14,114 nucleotides of DNA from Rhodospirillaceae bacterium (GTDB lineage Bacteria > Pseudomonadota > Alphaproteobacteria > MPNO01 > UBA2964), in the NCBI GenBank assembly GCA_018660305.1, contig JABJKO010000092.1:1-14114 (forward strand), written 5' to 3'. This document shows positions 1 through 6,772 of this stretch, piece after piece. The first letter of the stretch is position 1. Each line of letters begins with the position of its first letter. A program made the translations under genes and the position numbers. The notes under the pieces are model-generated. The model saw nothing but the letters and a program-made list of their open reading frames with translations, was not told the origin of the DNA and ran no database searches.

Positions 1-939
1 CTGCCGGTGACGCCGGGCCATGAAATTTTTGGCTGGATCGACCGCGTCGGCGCCAACGCAGCCAAACGCTGGAACGTGAAGGAAGGCGACCGGGTGGTCG
101 TGGAAACCTCCATCCCCTGCGGCGAATGTCTCGCCTGCGAGGACGGCCGGCCGATCTTTTGCGACAAAAACATGGGCTATGGGCTGCGCATGGGGTTCGA
201 TAACCCGCCGCATTTGTGGGGCGGTTATGCATCGCACCTTTATCTGCATCCCAAGACACGGCTGCACAAGGCGCCCGATGACATCCCGACCGCCGAGATG
301 AGCCTGTTCAACCCCATGTCCAACGCCGTCCGCTGGGCCTGGTCGCGGCCCAATTTGCGCGAAGGCCAGACCATCGTTATCGAAGGACCGGGCCAGCGCG
401 GACTACTCAGCGTCGTGGTAGCCAAGGAAATGGGCGCCGGTCAGGTCATTGTCACGGGCACCAAGCACGATAAATACCGGCTTGAAATCGCCCGGGAGCT
501 CGGCGCCGACGCAACCATTAATGTCGATGCCGAGGATCCGGTGGAGCGCGTGCACCAGCTTACAAACGGCCGCAAGGCCGACATCGTCCTTGATGTCTCC
601 ATGGGCGCCACCGAGCCGATCATGCAGGCGGTGGAAATGACCAAGAAAGGCGGCACCGTGGTGGTCGCCGGCGTGAAGACTCACAATGCGCTGCAGAATT
701 TCTACACCGACAAGCTGCTGTTCAACGAGATTTCCATGCTCGGCGTTCTGTCGTCGGACTGGGAGGACACCGCCAAGGCCATCGAGATCCTGCAGGACAA
801 ATGGCAGGACCTTTCCAAACTTTGCACCCATTCCTATTCGCTGGGCGAAGCGGAAAAAGCGGTGCAGTTGCTGGGCCGGGAAATCCAGGACGGGGCGGAG
901 CCCATTCACATTCATCTCGATACGACAACCGCACCCTGA
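1..939 (+). CDS. Zinc-binding alcohol dehydrogenase-like protein (MDR superfamily), 5' end missing
   Basis: The reading frame is open from base 1 and the first codons give LPVTPGHE, the usual middle of the catalytic domain, so the gene begins upstream. 312 residues are visible. Fragment residues 6-8 are the GHE motif, whose His is normally a catalytic zinc ligand. Cys40, Cys43, Cys46 and Cys54 form the four-cysteine structural zinc lobe (C-x2-C-x2-C-x7-C). A Rossmann glycine motif GPGQRG lies at 129-134. MDR enzymes of this type oxidise alcohols or reduce carbonyls with NAD(P); the substrate cannot be told from sequence. The catalytic cysteine expected about 30 residues before GHE is outside the window. 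The stop codon is 16 bases before the next gene, so the two are probably cotranscribed. The family call is firm, the substrate unknown. Confidence 0.9.
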   Translation: MPVTPGHEIFGWIDRVGANAAKRWNVKEGDRVVVETSIPCGECLACEDGRPIFCDKNMGYGLRMGFDNPPHLWGGYASHLYLHPKTRLHKAPDDIPTAEMSLFNPMSNAVRWAWSRPNLREGQTIVIEGPGQRGLLSVVVAKEMGAGQVIVTGTKHDKYRLEIARELGADATINVDAEDPVERVHQLTNGRKADIVLDVSMGATEPIMQAVEMTKKGGTVVVAGVKTHNALQNFYTDKLLFNEISMLGVLSSDWEDTAKAIEILQDKWQDLSKLCTHSYSLGEAEKAVQLLGREIQDGAEPIHIHLDTTTAP

Positions 940-955
940 GGACAAAAATTAAATC

Positions 956-1921
956 ATGACAAACAGATTACCCATTCGTCTGGCGGCCGGCTCGGGTCCG
1001 ACCTTCGGCGTCGACGATATCGCCTGTGCCGCCGCCACCTATCTCGGCTGCTGGGAGGAAGAAGCCCTCGACGTCACGTGGATTCCGGTCCATGGCGGTG
1101 TGGCGGCCATGAAGTCCGTGCTCGATGGCGAGACCGACGTGTCCTATGGCGGACTCGGTCCGGTATTGCGGTTTCGATCGGAAGGCCAGCCCGTCCGCAT
1201 CGTGGTCTCCATGGCGCGCGGCCTGGCGCAGAACCTGGTGGTGCAGGAACGCTTCAAGTCGGTTGACCAACTGCGCGGGCTATCCTGGGCCCTGGACGGG
1301 TTTGGCGCCCTGAGCCATCACATGGCGCGGCTTCTCGTGAAGGCACTTAACATTGGCGAGGATGAAATCGACTGGCAGGCCGTCGGCCCGCCGCCGGAAC
1401 GGATCGAGCGCCTTCTCGCCGATACCATCGACGTTTCCCTCATTCGTGTCGAAGAGGCCATAGCCCTGACCGCCGACCCGGGGAACAGCCTGCATACGCT
1501 TCTCGGTTTTGCCGAGCTCAAGGAACTGGTGCCGCTCCAGCCGCACGGGGTGCTAACAACCACTGAGGCCTACGAGGCAAGCCATGAAGAGGAATTGCAT
1601 CGCCTGACCCGCGGCATGATCCGGGCGTCACGGGCACTGCATGACGATTTCGACACTTTCCGCAAAGTTTATGAGCATCATGTGACCGTCTCCGCCCCGG
1701 CGGAATCCGTTCGCACCATCTGGCAACAGGAGCGCGATACGTTCGGGTTCGCCGTCAATGGCGAACTCACCAAACGCCACTGGCACGATCAGATGGAATC
1801 GTTCTACCAGCTCAATCCGGATCTGCCCCGCATCACCCGCAACGACGTGATCGCCAAAAAGTTTGTGCCCAAAGCACTGGCCGATTTGGGTTTGCATGAG
1901 GGCGCCGATCAACCGGATTGA
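956..1921 (+). CDS. NMT1/THI5-like substrate-binding-protein homologue without signal peptide
   Basis: This 321-residue protein has the pattern of periplasmic binding proteins of the NMT1/THI5/SsuA type: an N-terminal beta strand (PIRLAAGSG), a GG-x-A-A-M-K segment at 48-53, the D-G-E-T-D turn at 57-61, then the G-Q-P-V-R-I-V strand near 77-83. It has no hydrophobic leader or lipobox; the N-terminus MTNRLPIRLAAG runs straight into the fold. It is therefore probably cytoplasmic. Proteins of this fold without leaders include enzymes such as 4,5-dihydroxyphthalate decarboxylase as well as ligand-binding regulatory proteins, so a transport role should not be assumed. A GAGGA sequence at 938-942 lies about 13 bases before the ATG, which is a long spacing. 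No ABC permease or ATPase gene is nearby. The fold call is fairly good; the function is unknown. Confidence 0.75.
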   Translation: MTNRLPIRLAAGSGPTFGVDDIACAAATYLGCWEEEALDVTWIPVHGGVAAMKSVLDGETDVSYGGLGPVLRFRSEGQPVRIVVSMARGLAQNLVVQERFKSVDQLRGLSWALDGFGALSHHMARLLVKALNIGEDEIDWQAVGPPPERIERLLADTIDVSLIRVEEAIALTADPGNSLHTLLGFAELKELVPLQPHGVLTTTEAYEASHEEELHRLTRGMIRASRALHDDFDTFRKVYEHHVTVSAPAESVRTIWQQERDTFGFAVNGELTKRHWHDQMESFYQLNPDLPRITRNDVIAKKFVPKALADLGLHEGADQPD

Positions 1922-1931
1922 TCCGATTTCA

Positions 1932-1960
1932 TTGAAAAAATGCTCAGGGCCGATTAGCGT
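1932..1960 (+). promoter_or_regulatory. Weak candidate promoter before the first binding-protein gene
   Basis: TTGAAA at 1932-1937 is separated by 17 bases from TAGCGT at 1955-1960. The -35 matches the consensus at five of six positions and the -10 at only three. It sits in the 85-base gap after the NMT1-like gene, with the -10 starting 52 bases before the ATG. The call is speculative; cotranscription from upstream is equally possible. Confidence 0.2.
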
Positions 1961-2006
1961 AAGGACCGAATCAAAAACATCCAATGATAGTCAGGGAGAA
2001 ATATCG

Positions 2007-3263
2007 ATGAAAACTCATTTGGGAACACTCGCGTTAGCGGGATTGGTGGGCGCCATCACGTCCGCCGGAATCTTCAGCGCACCGGCCATGGCCGATGACG
2101 GCTTTTACAAGGGCAAAAGACTGAAGATGGTCGTGCGCTCCGGCGCCGGTGGCGGCTACGATTATTATGGCCGGCTCATCGCCCGTCACATGACCAAATA
2201 CCTTCCCGGCAAACCCAACATGATCGTGATCAACATGCCGGGTGCCGGTGGTATCGTTGCCGCCAACTACATGATGAACCGCGCCAAGAAGGGCGGCCTC
2301 GAATTCGCCATCCTCAGCCGCGAGATCGCGATTTCGCAGCGCACTAAGGAGATCGGCCTCAAATACGATGTGCGCAAGCTCACCTCGGTGGGAAGCGCCG
2401 CCGCATCCACCTCGGTCATGGTGATGGCCAAGGACCATCCGGTTAAGACGCTGGCGCAGCTCAAGGCCTATAAGGGTGTCGTAAAGTTCGCAGCCACCGG
2501 CCCCGGAAGCGGGTCCTATCAGCGCGCCATTCTGCTCAAGAATGACGGCTATCCAGTCGTGCCCATCACCGGATATACCTCGACACCCGAACGGTTCCTG
2601 TCAGTGGTCCGGGGCGACACTCAGGGCACCTCCAACAGCTATGAAAGTACCAAGACCGCCATCAAGGAAATGGGGATGGTGCCCATCGCTTATCTTGGCG
2701 TGCCCCGTTCTGAGCTTAAGGGAATCCCGGATCTGCGCGATGTCCTGTCGCCAAGCGGTAAACAGTTCGCCTCGCTGATGGCCGCACCTTTGGCGGCGGG
2801 CCGACCGTTTTTCTCCACCCCTGGCATCCCTAAGGCGCGGGTTGCTTTGATACGGGCCGCCTTCCAATCCGCCCTTAAGGATCCGGATCTTTTGAAGGAA
2901 GCCAAAAAGGCCAAACGATCCATTTCCTGGACCGACCCCAAGCAAATGGATGCGATCAATGCCGGCATCCTTGCCGCCTCGGACGACGTGGTGGCAATGT
3001 TCAAGGCCGGTGCCAAGAAACCCAAGAAGAACCTCAGCAAGATGCTCAAGCATATGGGCGTGGTGACCAAGACCAAGAAGGGCGGCCGCCGGATCGTCAT
3101 CAGTTACAAAGGAAATGAGGTCACGGCCAAGGTGTCGGGATCACGCACCAAGGTCACGCTCAACGGCAAAAAAGTGAAACGCAAGAAGATTAAAGCCGGC
3201 ATGACCTGCCAGTTCACCTATCCGAAACCGGGGGCCGAGGCCGCCATGGTCGATTGCAAATAG
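2007..3263 (+). CDS. TTT-family periplasmic substrate-binding protein (TctC/Bug family), copy 1
   Basis: The 418-residue product begins with a Sec signal peptide (MKTHLG, hydrophobic core about 9-25, likely cleavage after AMA at 27-29). The mature protein has the TctC/Bug pattern: a basic strand (KMVVRSGAGGGYD, 40-52), YYGRLIARHM, NMPGAGGIVAANYM near 77-89, and ATGPGSGSYQ near 163-172. Such proteins capture a carboxylate or other small ligand in the periplasm for the TctA/TctB permease. Residues from about 336 to 418 are an extra lysine-rich tail with Cys401 and Cys417, absent from ordinary ~300-residue members as I know them. The start at 2007 is chosen because AGGGAG lies 8 bases upstream, the signal peptide starts there, and the length equals that of its paralogue. 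An open frame runs back to 1863 but adds a non-family N-terminus. The ligand is not predictable. Confidence 0.9.
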   Translation: MKTHLGTLALAGLVGAITSAGIFSAPAMADDGFYKGKRLKMVVRSGAGGGYDYYGRLIARHMTKYLPGKPNMIVINMPGAGGIVAANYMMNRAKKGGLEFAILSREIAISQRTKEIGLKYDVRKLTSVGSAAASTSVMVMAKDHPVKTLAQLKAYKGVVKFAATGPGSGSYQRAILLKNDGYPVVPITGYTSTPERFLSVVRGDTQGTSNSYESTKTAIKEMGMVPIAYLGVPRSELKGIPDLRDVLSPSGKQFASLMAAPLAAGRPFFSTPGIPKARVALIRAAFQSALKDPDLLKEAKKAKRSISWTDPKQMDAINAGILAASDDVVAMFKAGAKKPKKNLSKMLKHMGVVTKTKKGGRRIVISYKGNEVTAKVSGSRTKVTLNGKKVKRKKIKAGMTCQFTYPKPGAEAAMVDCK

Positions 3264-3291
3264 GCCGAACGGCCAAGACTAAATAATACAG

Positions 3292-3329
3292 CACTGCCCG
3301 CCAGAAATAGCGGGCAGTGTTTTTCTTTT
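3292..3329 (+). terminator. Strong intrinsic terminator after binding-protein copy 1
   Basis: CACTGCCCGC at 3292-3301 pairs perfectly with GCGGGCAGTG at 3310-3319 around an 8-base loop, giving a 10-bp GC-rich stem. It is followed directly by a T-rich run (TTTTTCTTTT, 3320-3329). It lies 28 bases after the stop codon. It should end much of the upstream transcription and also protect the 3' end of the binding-protein message, so copy 2 probably has its own promoter. Confidence 0.9.
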
Positions 3330-3334
3330 AGGCG

Positions 3335-3353
3335 GGATTTTCCGGGAAAACCC
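3335..3353. promoter_or_regulatory. Imperfect 19-bp inverted repeat upstream of binding-protein copy 2
   Basis: TTTTCC (3338-3343) and GGAAAA (3345-3350) form a perfect inverted repeat around one central G. GG/CC extend it on both sides across one mismatch. It falls between the terminator and a candidate -35 at 3369, a position suited to an activator or repressor site. No matching second copy was noticed elsewhere, and no regulator gene is in the window. Confidence 0.3.
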
Positions 3354-3368
3354 TCGGCATTGAATGGA

Positions 3369-3397
3369 TTGCCTCAACTAGGCCTTTCCTCTAGCCT
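3369..3397 (+). promoter_or_regulatory. Weak candidate promoter for binding-protein copy 2
   Basis: TTGCCT at 3369-3374, a 17-base spacer, then TAGCCT at 3392-3397. Matches to consensus are modest (four and three of six). Its support is positional: it follows a strong terminator, and its -10 starts 52 bases before the ATG, the same distance as the candidate before copy 1. Confidence 0.25.
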
Positions 3398-3443
3398 GTC
3401 TCGCAATAAATGAATAACACAGATTGATGAGGAGGTTATTTTA

Positions 3444-4700
3444 ATGAAACAGATTACCGGAACCCTTGCGTTTGGAAGCCTGCTGGCGAGTGTCGCAGCC
3501 TTTGGTTTTGGCAGTACGCCGAGCGCGTCCGCCCAGTCATTCTATGAAGGTAAGACAATCAAGATGATTGTCCGCTCCGCCCCCGGCGGCGGTTACGACT
3601 TTTATGGGCGTCTTCTGGCGCGTCATATGCCACGGTACATCCCCGGCAACCCCAAAATGATCGTTATCAACATGCCGGGCGCCGGTGGCATCGTCGCCGC
3701 CAACTACTTGGCGAATAGGGCAAAACGCAACGGCACCGAGATCGCGATCCTGACCCGCGAACTAGCCCTGGCACAACGCACCAATGAGGTTGGCGTCAAG
3801 TACGATTTGCGCAAGCTCAGCGCTGTGGGAAGTGCCGCGTCATCGACCTTCCTGATCGTCATGGGCAAGGACCAGCCCATCAAGTCCTACGAGCAACTCA
3901 GGAACACAAAGAAGACGGCACTGTTTGCGGCGACGGGACCCGGCGCCGGTTCTTATCAGTATCCCGCGCTCCTCAAGCAGGACGGGTTTAACGTCAAGAT
4001 CATCACCGGTGTCATCGGCGGCCAGGCACGCTTCCTCTCCATCGAGCGGGGAGAAGTCAACGGCACCGCCAATTCCTATGAGAGCACGCGGAAAGCGATC
4101 AAGGAGTTCGGGTTCATACCCATACTCTACAATGGCGCTCCCATCGCTGCGCTCAAAGGCGTGCCACACATCGACACGTACCTATCCAAGAATGGTAAAG
4201 CCATTGCCGCCTTGATGGGTGCGCCGCTCGCCGCCGGCCGGCCGTTCTTTACGACGCCGGACGTACCCGCCGACAGGCTGAGTATCCTGCGGGCGGCATT
4301 TAAGGCGGCGCTTCATGATCCCAAGCTTCTGAAGGAAGCCAAGCGGGCGAAGCGCAACGTGGCCTGGACCGACCCGTCGGTCATGACCAGGATCAACCAG
4401 CAAATTCTCGGTGCCTCCGATAAGGTCATTGCGGCCTTCAAGGCCGGCGCTAAGAAGCCCAAGAAGGATCTCAGCAAGTTCCTCAGGCATATGGGGATGG
4501 TCACGAAGATCAAACGCAAGGGCCGCCGCATCTGGATCGACCATAAGGGCAAGGAAGTGATGGCCAAGATTTCCGGCTCACGGACAAAAGTCACCGTCAA
4601 CGGCAAGAAGGTCAAGCGCAAGGCCATCAAGATGGGGATGAACTGTCAGTTCACTTATCCGAAGCCCGGTGGCGAAGCCGCCAAGGTGGACTGCAAGTAG
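3444..4700 (+). CDS. TTT-family periplasmic substrate-binding protein (TctC/Bug family), copy 2
   Basis: This is a paralogue of the preceding binding protein: 418 residues again, colinear by eye with no net length difference. It has a Sec signal peptide (MKQITG, hydrophobic core about 8-22, likely cleavage after ASA at 28-30), then the same KMIVRSAPGGGYD, FYGRLLARHM, NMPGAGGIVAANYL and ATGPGAGSYQ segments. The tail from about 336 is also lysine-rich and keeps both cysteines (401 and 417). A GAGGAGG Shine-Dalgarno at 3429-3435 lies 8 bases before the ATG. The copies differ most around residues 136-160 and 185-200, which may reflect different ligands. It is the copy closest to the permease genes, so it is the likelier direct partner of TctA/TctB, though both may use the same permease. 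Confidence 0.9.
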   Translation: MKQITGTLAFGSLLASVAAFGFGSTPSASAQSFYEGKTIKMIVRSAPGGGYDFYGRLLARHMPRYIPGNPKMIVINMPGAGGIVAANYLANRAKRNGTEIAILTRELALAQRTNEVGVKYDLRKLSAVGSAASSTFLIVMGKDQPIKSYEQLRNTKKTALFAATGPGAGSYQYPALLKQDGFNVKIITGVIGGQARFLSIERGEVNGTANSYESTRKAIKEFGFIPILYNGAPIAALKGVPHIDTYLSKNGKAIAALMGAPLAAGRPFFTTPDVPADRLSILRAAFKAALHDPKLLKEAKRAKRNVAWTDPSVMTRINQQILGASDKVIAAFKAGAKKPKKDLSKFLRHMGMVTKIKRKGRRIWIDHKGKEVMAKISGSRTKVTVNGKKVKRKAIKMGMNCQFTYPKPGGEAAKVDCK

Positions 4701-4713
4701 CACGTTAAACAGG

Positions 4714-4750
4714 AATGGCTGCCCTGCCCGATGGCGGGGCAGCCATTTTA
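4714..4750 (+). terminator. Hairpin between binding-protein copy 2 and tctA, probably a partial terminator
   Basis: Bases 4714-4728 (AATGGCTGCCCTGCC) pair with 4733-4747 (GGCGGGGCAGCCATT) around a 4-base loop. The 15-bp stem has one G-U pair and no true mismatch. The T tract after it is short (TTTTAAAT). This is a very stable hairpin with a weak tail, 24 bases before tctA. It fits partial termination or 3'-end stabilisation, keeping membrane-subunit expression below that of the binding protein. Confidence 0.7.
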
Positions 4751-4773
4751 AATAATCAGACGGGACAGGGCAT

Positions 4774-6270
4774 ATGTGGGACGCAGCCGTAACCGGCCTA
4801 ATGGGTATCCTTCAATGGAAGGCATTCCTGATGATGATGTTCGGTATTGTCATCAGTTCCACTCTGGTCGCCATGCCGGGTATAGGCAGCAAGACCGCCA
4901 TCGCACTTCTGTTGCCCATCGCCTTTGTCCTCAACCAGTTCGAGGCCATCTGCCTGATCATGAGCATCTGGGCAGTCAGTAACACAGCCAATTCCATCAC
5001 CTCCATCCTGTTCAGCGTCCCCGGCGGCGGAGGCTCGCAGGCCACCATCATGGACGGTTATCCCATGGCCAAGAACGGTGAAGCGGCGCGCGCTCTTTCG
5101 GCGGCGTTCACCGCATCTGCCATCGGCGGCATCATCGGCGCCATCGTACTGTTCGCCGCCATTCCGATCCTGCGGCCGCTGGTACTTCTATTGGGCCCGC
5201 CCGAGTTTTTCATGCTGGTGATGGTCGGCATCGCCATGGTCGGCGCACTGAGCGGCAGGGCGCCGGTTAAAGGCATCATCGCGGGCGCCTTTGGCCTGAT
5301 GATCTCCATGGTCGGGGTTCATATGATCACCGGCATCCACCGTTTCACCTTCGACCAGCTCTTCCTGGTGGACGGGTTCAAGCTGATCCCGGTCACCATC
5401 GGGCTCTTCGCCATTCCCGAGATCATCTATATGGGGGTCAAGGGAACCGGTATTTCAGACCTGCCGCTGGGCGATCTCGGCGCGGGCCGGAAGCAGGGCA
5501 TGAAGGATTGCATCACCCACTGGTGGCTGATAGTCCGCAGTTCCTTTATCGGTGTCTGGGTCGGCATCATTCCCGGGCTGGGCTCGGCAGTGGCCGACTG
5601 GTTCGCCTATGGCAGCGCCAAGCAGACCTGCCCCGGTGCGCGTGAGACCTTTGGCAAGGGCGACGTGCGCGGCGTGATCGCCGTCGACGCCGCCACCAAC
5701 GCCAAGGAAGGCGGCTCGCTGATCCCGACCCTGGCGTTCGGCATCCCGGGGTCGAGCACCCTGGCGCTTATCTTCGGCGGGCTGATCATCGTCGGGATCA
5801 CGCCGGGCCGCGACATGCTGACCAAGGATCTGCATCTGACGTTCTCCATGATCTGGCTGCTGATCATCGGCACCATCATTACGTCCATCCTGTGCCTACT
5901 GTTCACCCGCCAGCTCGCCATGGCAACCAAGCTGCGGCCGTCGCTGATGATCCCCTGCATCCTGGCCATGGCGGTGATCGGCAGTTTTGCCGCCGCCAGC
6001 CGGTTCGAGGACGTCCTCATGATGCTGGCCTTCGGTACCATCGGTTATTTCATGCGCGCCGCCGGCTGGCCGCGCCCGCCGCTGCTGCTGGGTCTCGTGC
6101 TGGGCCCCATTGCCGAACGTTACATGTGGACGTCGGTGCAGCTCTATGGCGGTGAATTCCTGCTGCGGCCGGGCGTCATCATCATCTTCCTGGTCATGGT
6201 GGCCTGTCTCGCCTATCCCATGCTCCAGGACAAGGACACCAAGATGCACGCCCAAGAGACGGAGGCCTGA
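4774..6270 (+). CDS. tctA: TTT-family importer, large membrane subunit TctA
   Basis: At 498 residues it matches the usual TctA length (about 500) and has many hydrophobic segments (roughly twelve). The two-fold TctA signatures are present. MPGIGSKTA (34-42) and SVPGGGGSQATIMDGYPMAKNGEAA (81-105) occur in the first half. A PGLGSAVADWFAYG segment and later NAKEGGSLIPTLAFGIPGSS occur in the second half. TctA forms the translocation pathway in the inner membrane and uses an ion gradient rather than ATP to take solute from the periplasmic binding protein. The ATG at 4774 is preceded by GGGACAGGG. The gene follows the binding-protein genes and is separated from tctB by one base, so tctA and tctB are cotranslated. 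The substrate is unknown; TctA proteins do not reveal it. Confidence 0.95.
   Translation: MWDAAVTGLMGILQWKAFLMMMFGIVISSTLVAMPGIGSKTAIALLLPIAFVLNQFEAICLIMSIWAVSNTANSITSILFSVPGGGGSQATIMDGYPMAKNGEAARALSAAFTASAIGGIIGAIVLFAAIPILRPLVLLLGPPEFFMLVMVGIAMVGALSGRAPVKGIIAGAFGLMISMVGVHMITGIHRFTFDQLFLVDGFKLIPVTIGLFAIPEIIYMGVKGTGISDLPLGDLGAGRKQGMKDCITHWWLIVRSSFIGVWVGIIPGLGSAVADWFAYGSAKQTCPGARETFGKGDVRGVIAVDAATNAKEGGSLIPTLAFGIPGSSTLALIFGGLIIVGITPGRDMLTKDLHLTFSMIWLLIIGTIITSILCLLFTRQLAMATKLRPSLMIPCILAMAVIGSFAAASRFEDVLMMLAFGTIGYFMRAAGWPRPPLLLGLVLGPIAERYMWTSVQLYGGEFLLRPGVIIIFLVMVACLAYPMLQDKDTKMHAQETEA
6261..6265 (+). promoter_or_regulatory. Ribosome binding site that fixes the tctB start
   Basis: GGAGG lies inside the last codons of tctA, 6 bases before the ATG at 6272. 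It supports that start over the in-frame upstream ATG at 6110, which lies well inside tctA. Confidence 0.8.
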
Positions 6271-6271
6271 C

Positions 6272-6760
6272 ATGGGACTTCGCTTCCAGCCTCGCACCAT
6301 TCTGACGCTGCTGTTTATCCTGCTGTTCGCCTATGTCGTCTATGGCGCCTGGGAAATGCCTATTCAGGCGAAGCTCTATCCCTGGACGGTGGGCATTATC
6401 GCGCTGGTTCTGCTGGCCTATCAGCTCATCCGGGAGATCATGCCGTCAAATGGCGGAAACGACCGGGAAACCGGCGTCGACATCGATTTCACCGATGAAG
6501 AAGCCTCCAAGGCCGGCAAACGCAAGGCGCTGGAACTGTTTGGCTGGCTCTATGGCTTTGCGCTCCTGCTCTGGCTGCTGGGTTTCTTCATTTCCGTACC
6601 GCTGATGGTGCTGGCCTACATGCTGCGCCATAAGGAAACCCTGGTCATGACCCTTTCGCTGCCGGTTGGATGCGGTGCGGTGACCTGGGTCGTCTTCGGC
6701 CATTTCCTGCACCTCCCCTTCCCGCCCGGCATTATCCTCGAAGCGCTGGGTCTGGATTAG
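6272..6760 (+). CDS. tctB: TTT-family importer, small membrane subunit TctB
   Basis: The 162-residue protein has the TctB layout: hydrophobic helices at about 9-27 and 37-54, a polar acidic loop (about 58-85, with DIDFTDEEASK), then hydrophobic segments at about 88-118 and 125-146. That gives four membrane spans. TctB pairs with TctA in the inner membrane; its exact role is poorly defined. The start at 6272 follows the tctA stop by one base and has GGAGG 6 bases upstream. The gene order here (binding protein, tctA, tctB) differs from the classical tctC-tctB-tctA order of Salmonella. The stop is 12 bases from the stop of the convergent dioxygenase gene. Confidence 0.9.
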   Translation: MGLRFQPRTILTLLFILLFAYVVYGAWEMPIQAKLYPWTVGIIALVLLAYQLIREIMPSNGGNDRETGVDIDFTDEEASKAGKRKALELFGWLYGFALLLWLLGFFISVPLMVLAYMLRHKETLVMTLSLPVGCGAVTWVVFGHFLHLPFPPGIILEALGLD

Positions 6761-6772
6761 AACAACACCCCA

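Noticed and set aside
403..945. 180-codon minus-strand open frame opposite the dehydrogenase gene
   Set aside because: It is opposite a gene with intact zinc and Rossmann motifs and shows no family pattern of its own.
1863..2006. 48-residue N-terminal extension of binding-protein copy 1
   Set aside because: It would put the signal peptide in the interior and overlap the previous gene; the ATG at 2007 has a good Shine-Dalgarno and gives the same length as the paralogue.
6110..6271. Upstream start for tctB inside tctA
   Set aside because: It would add 54 residues without family resemblance ahead of a clear TctB N-terminus that has GGAGG 6 bases upstream.
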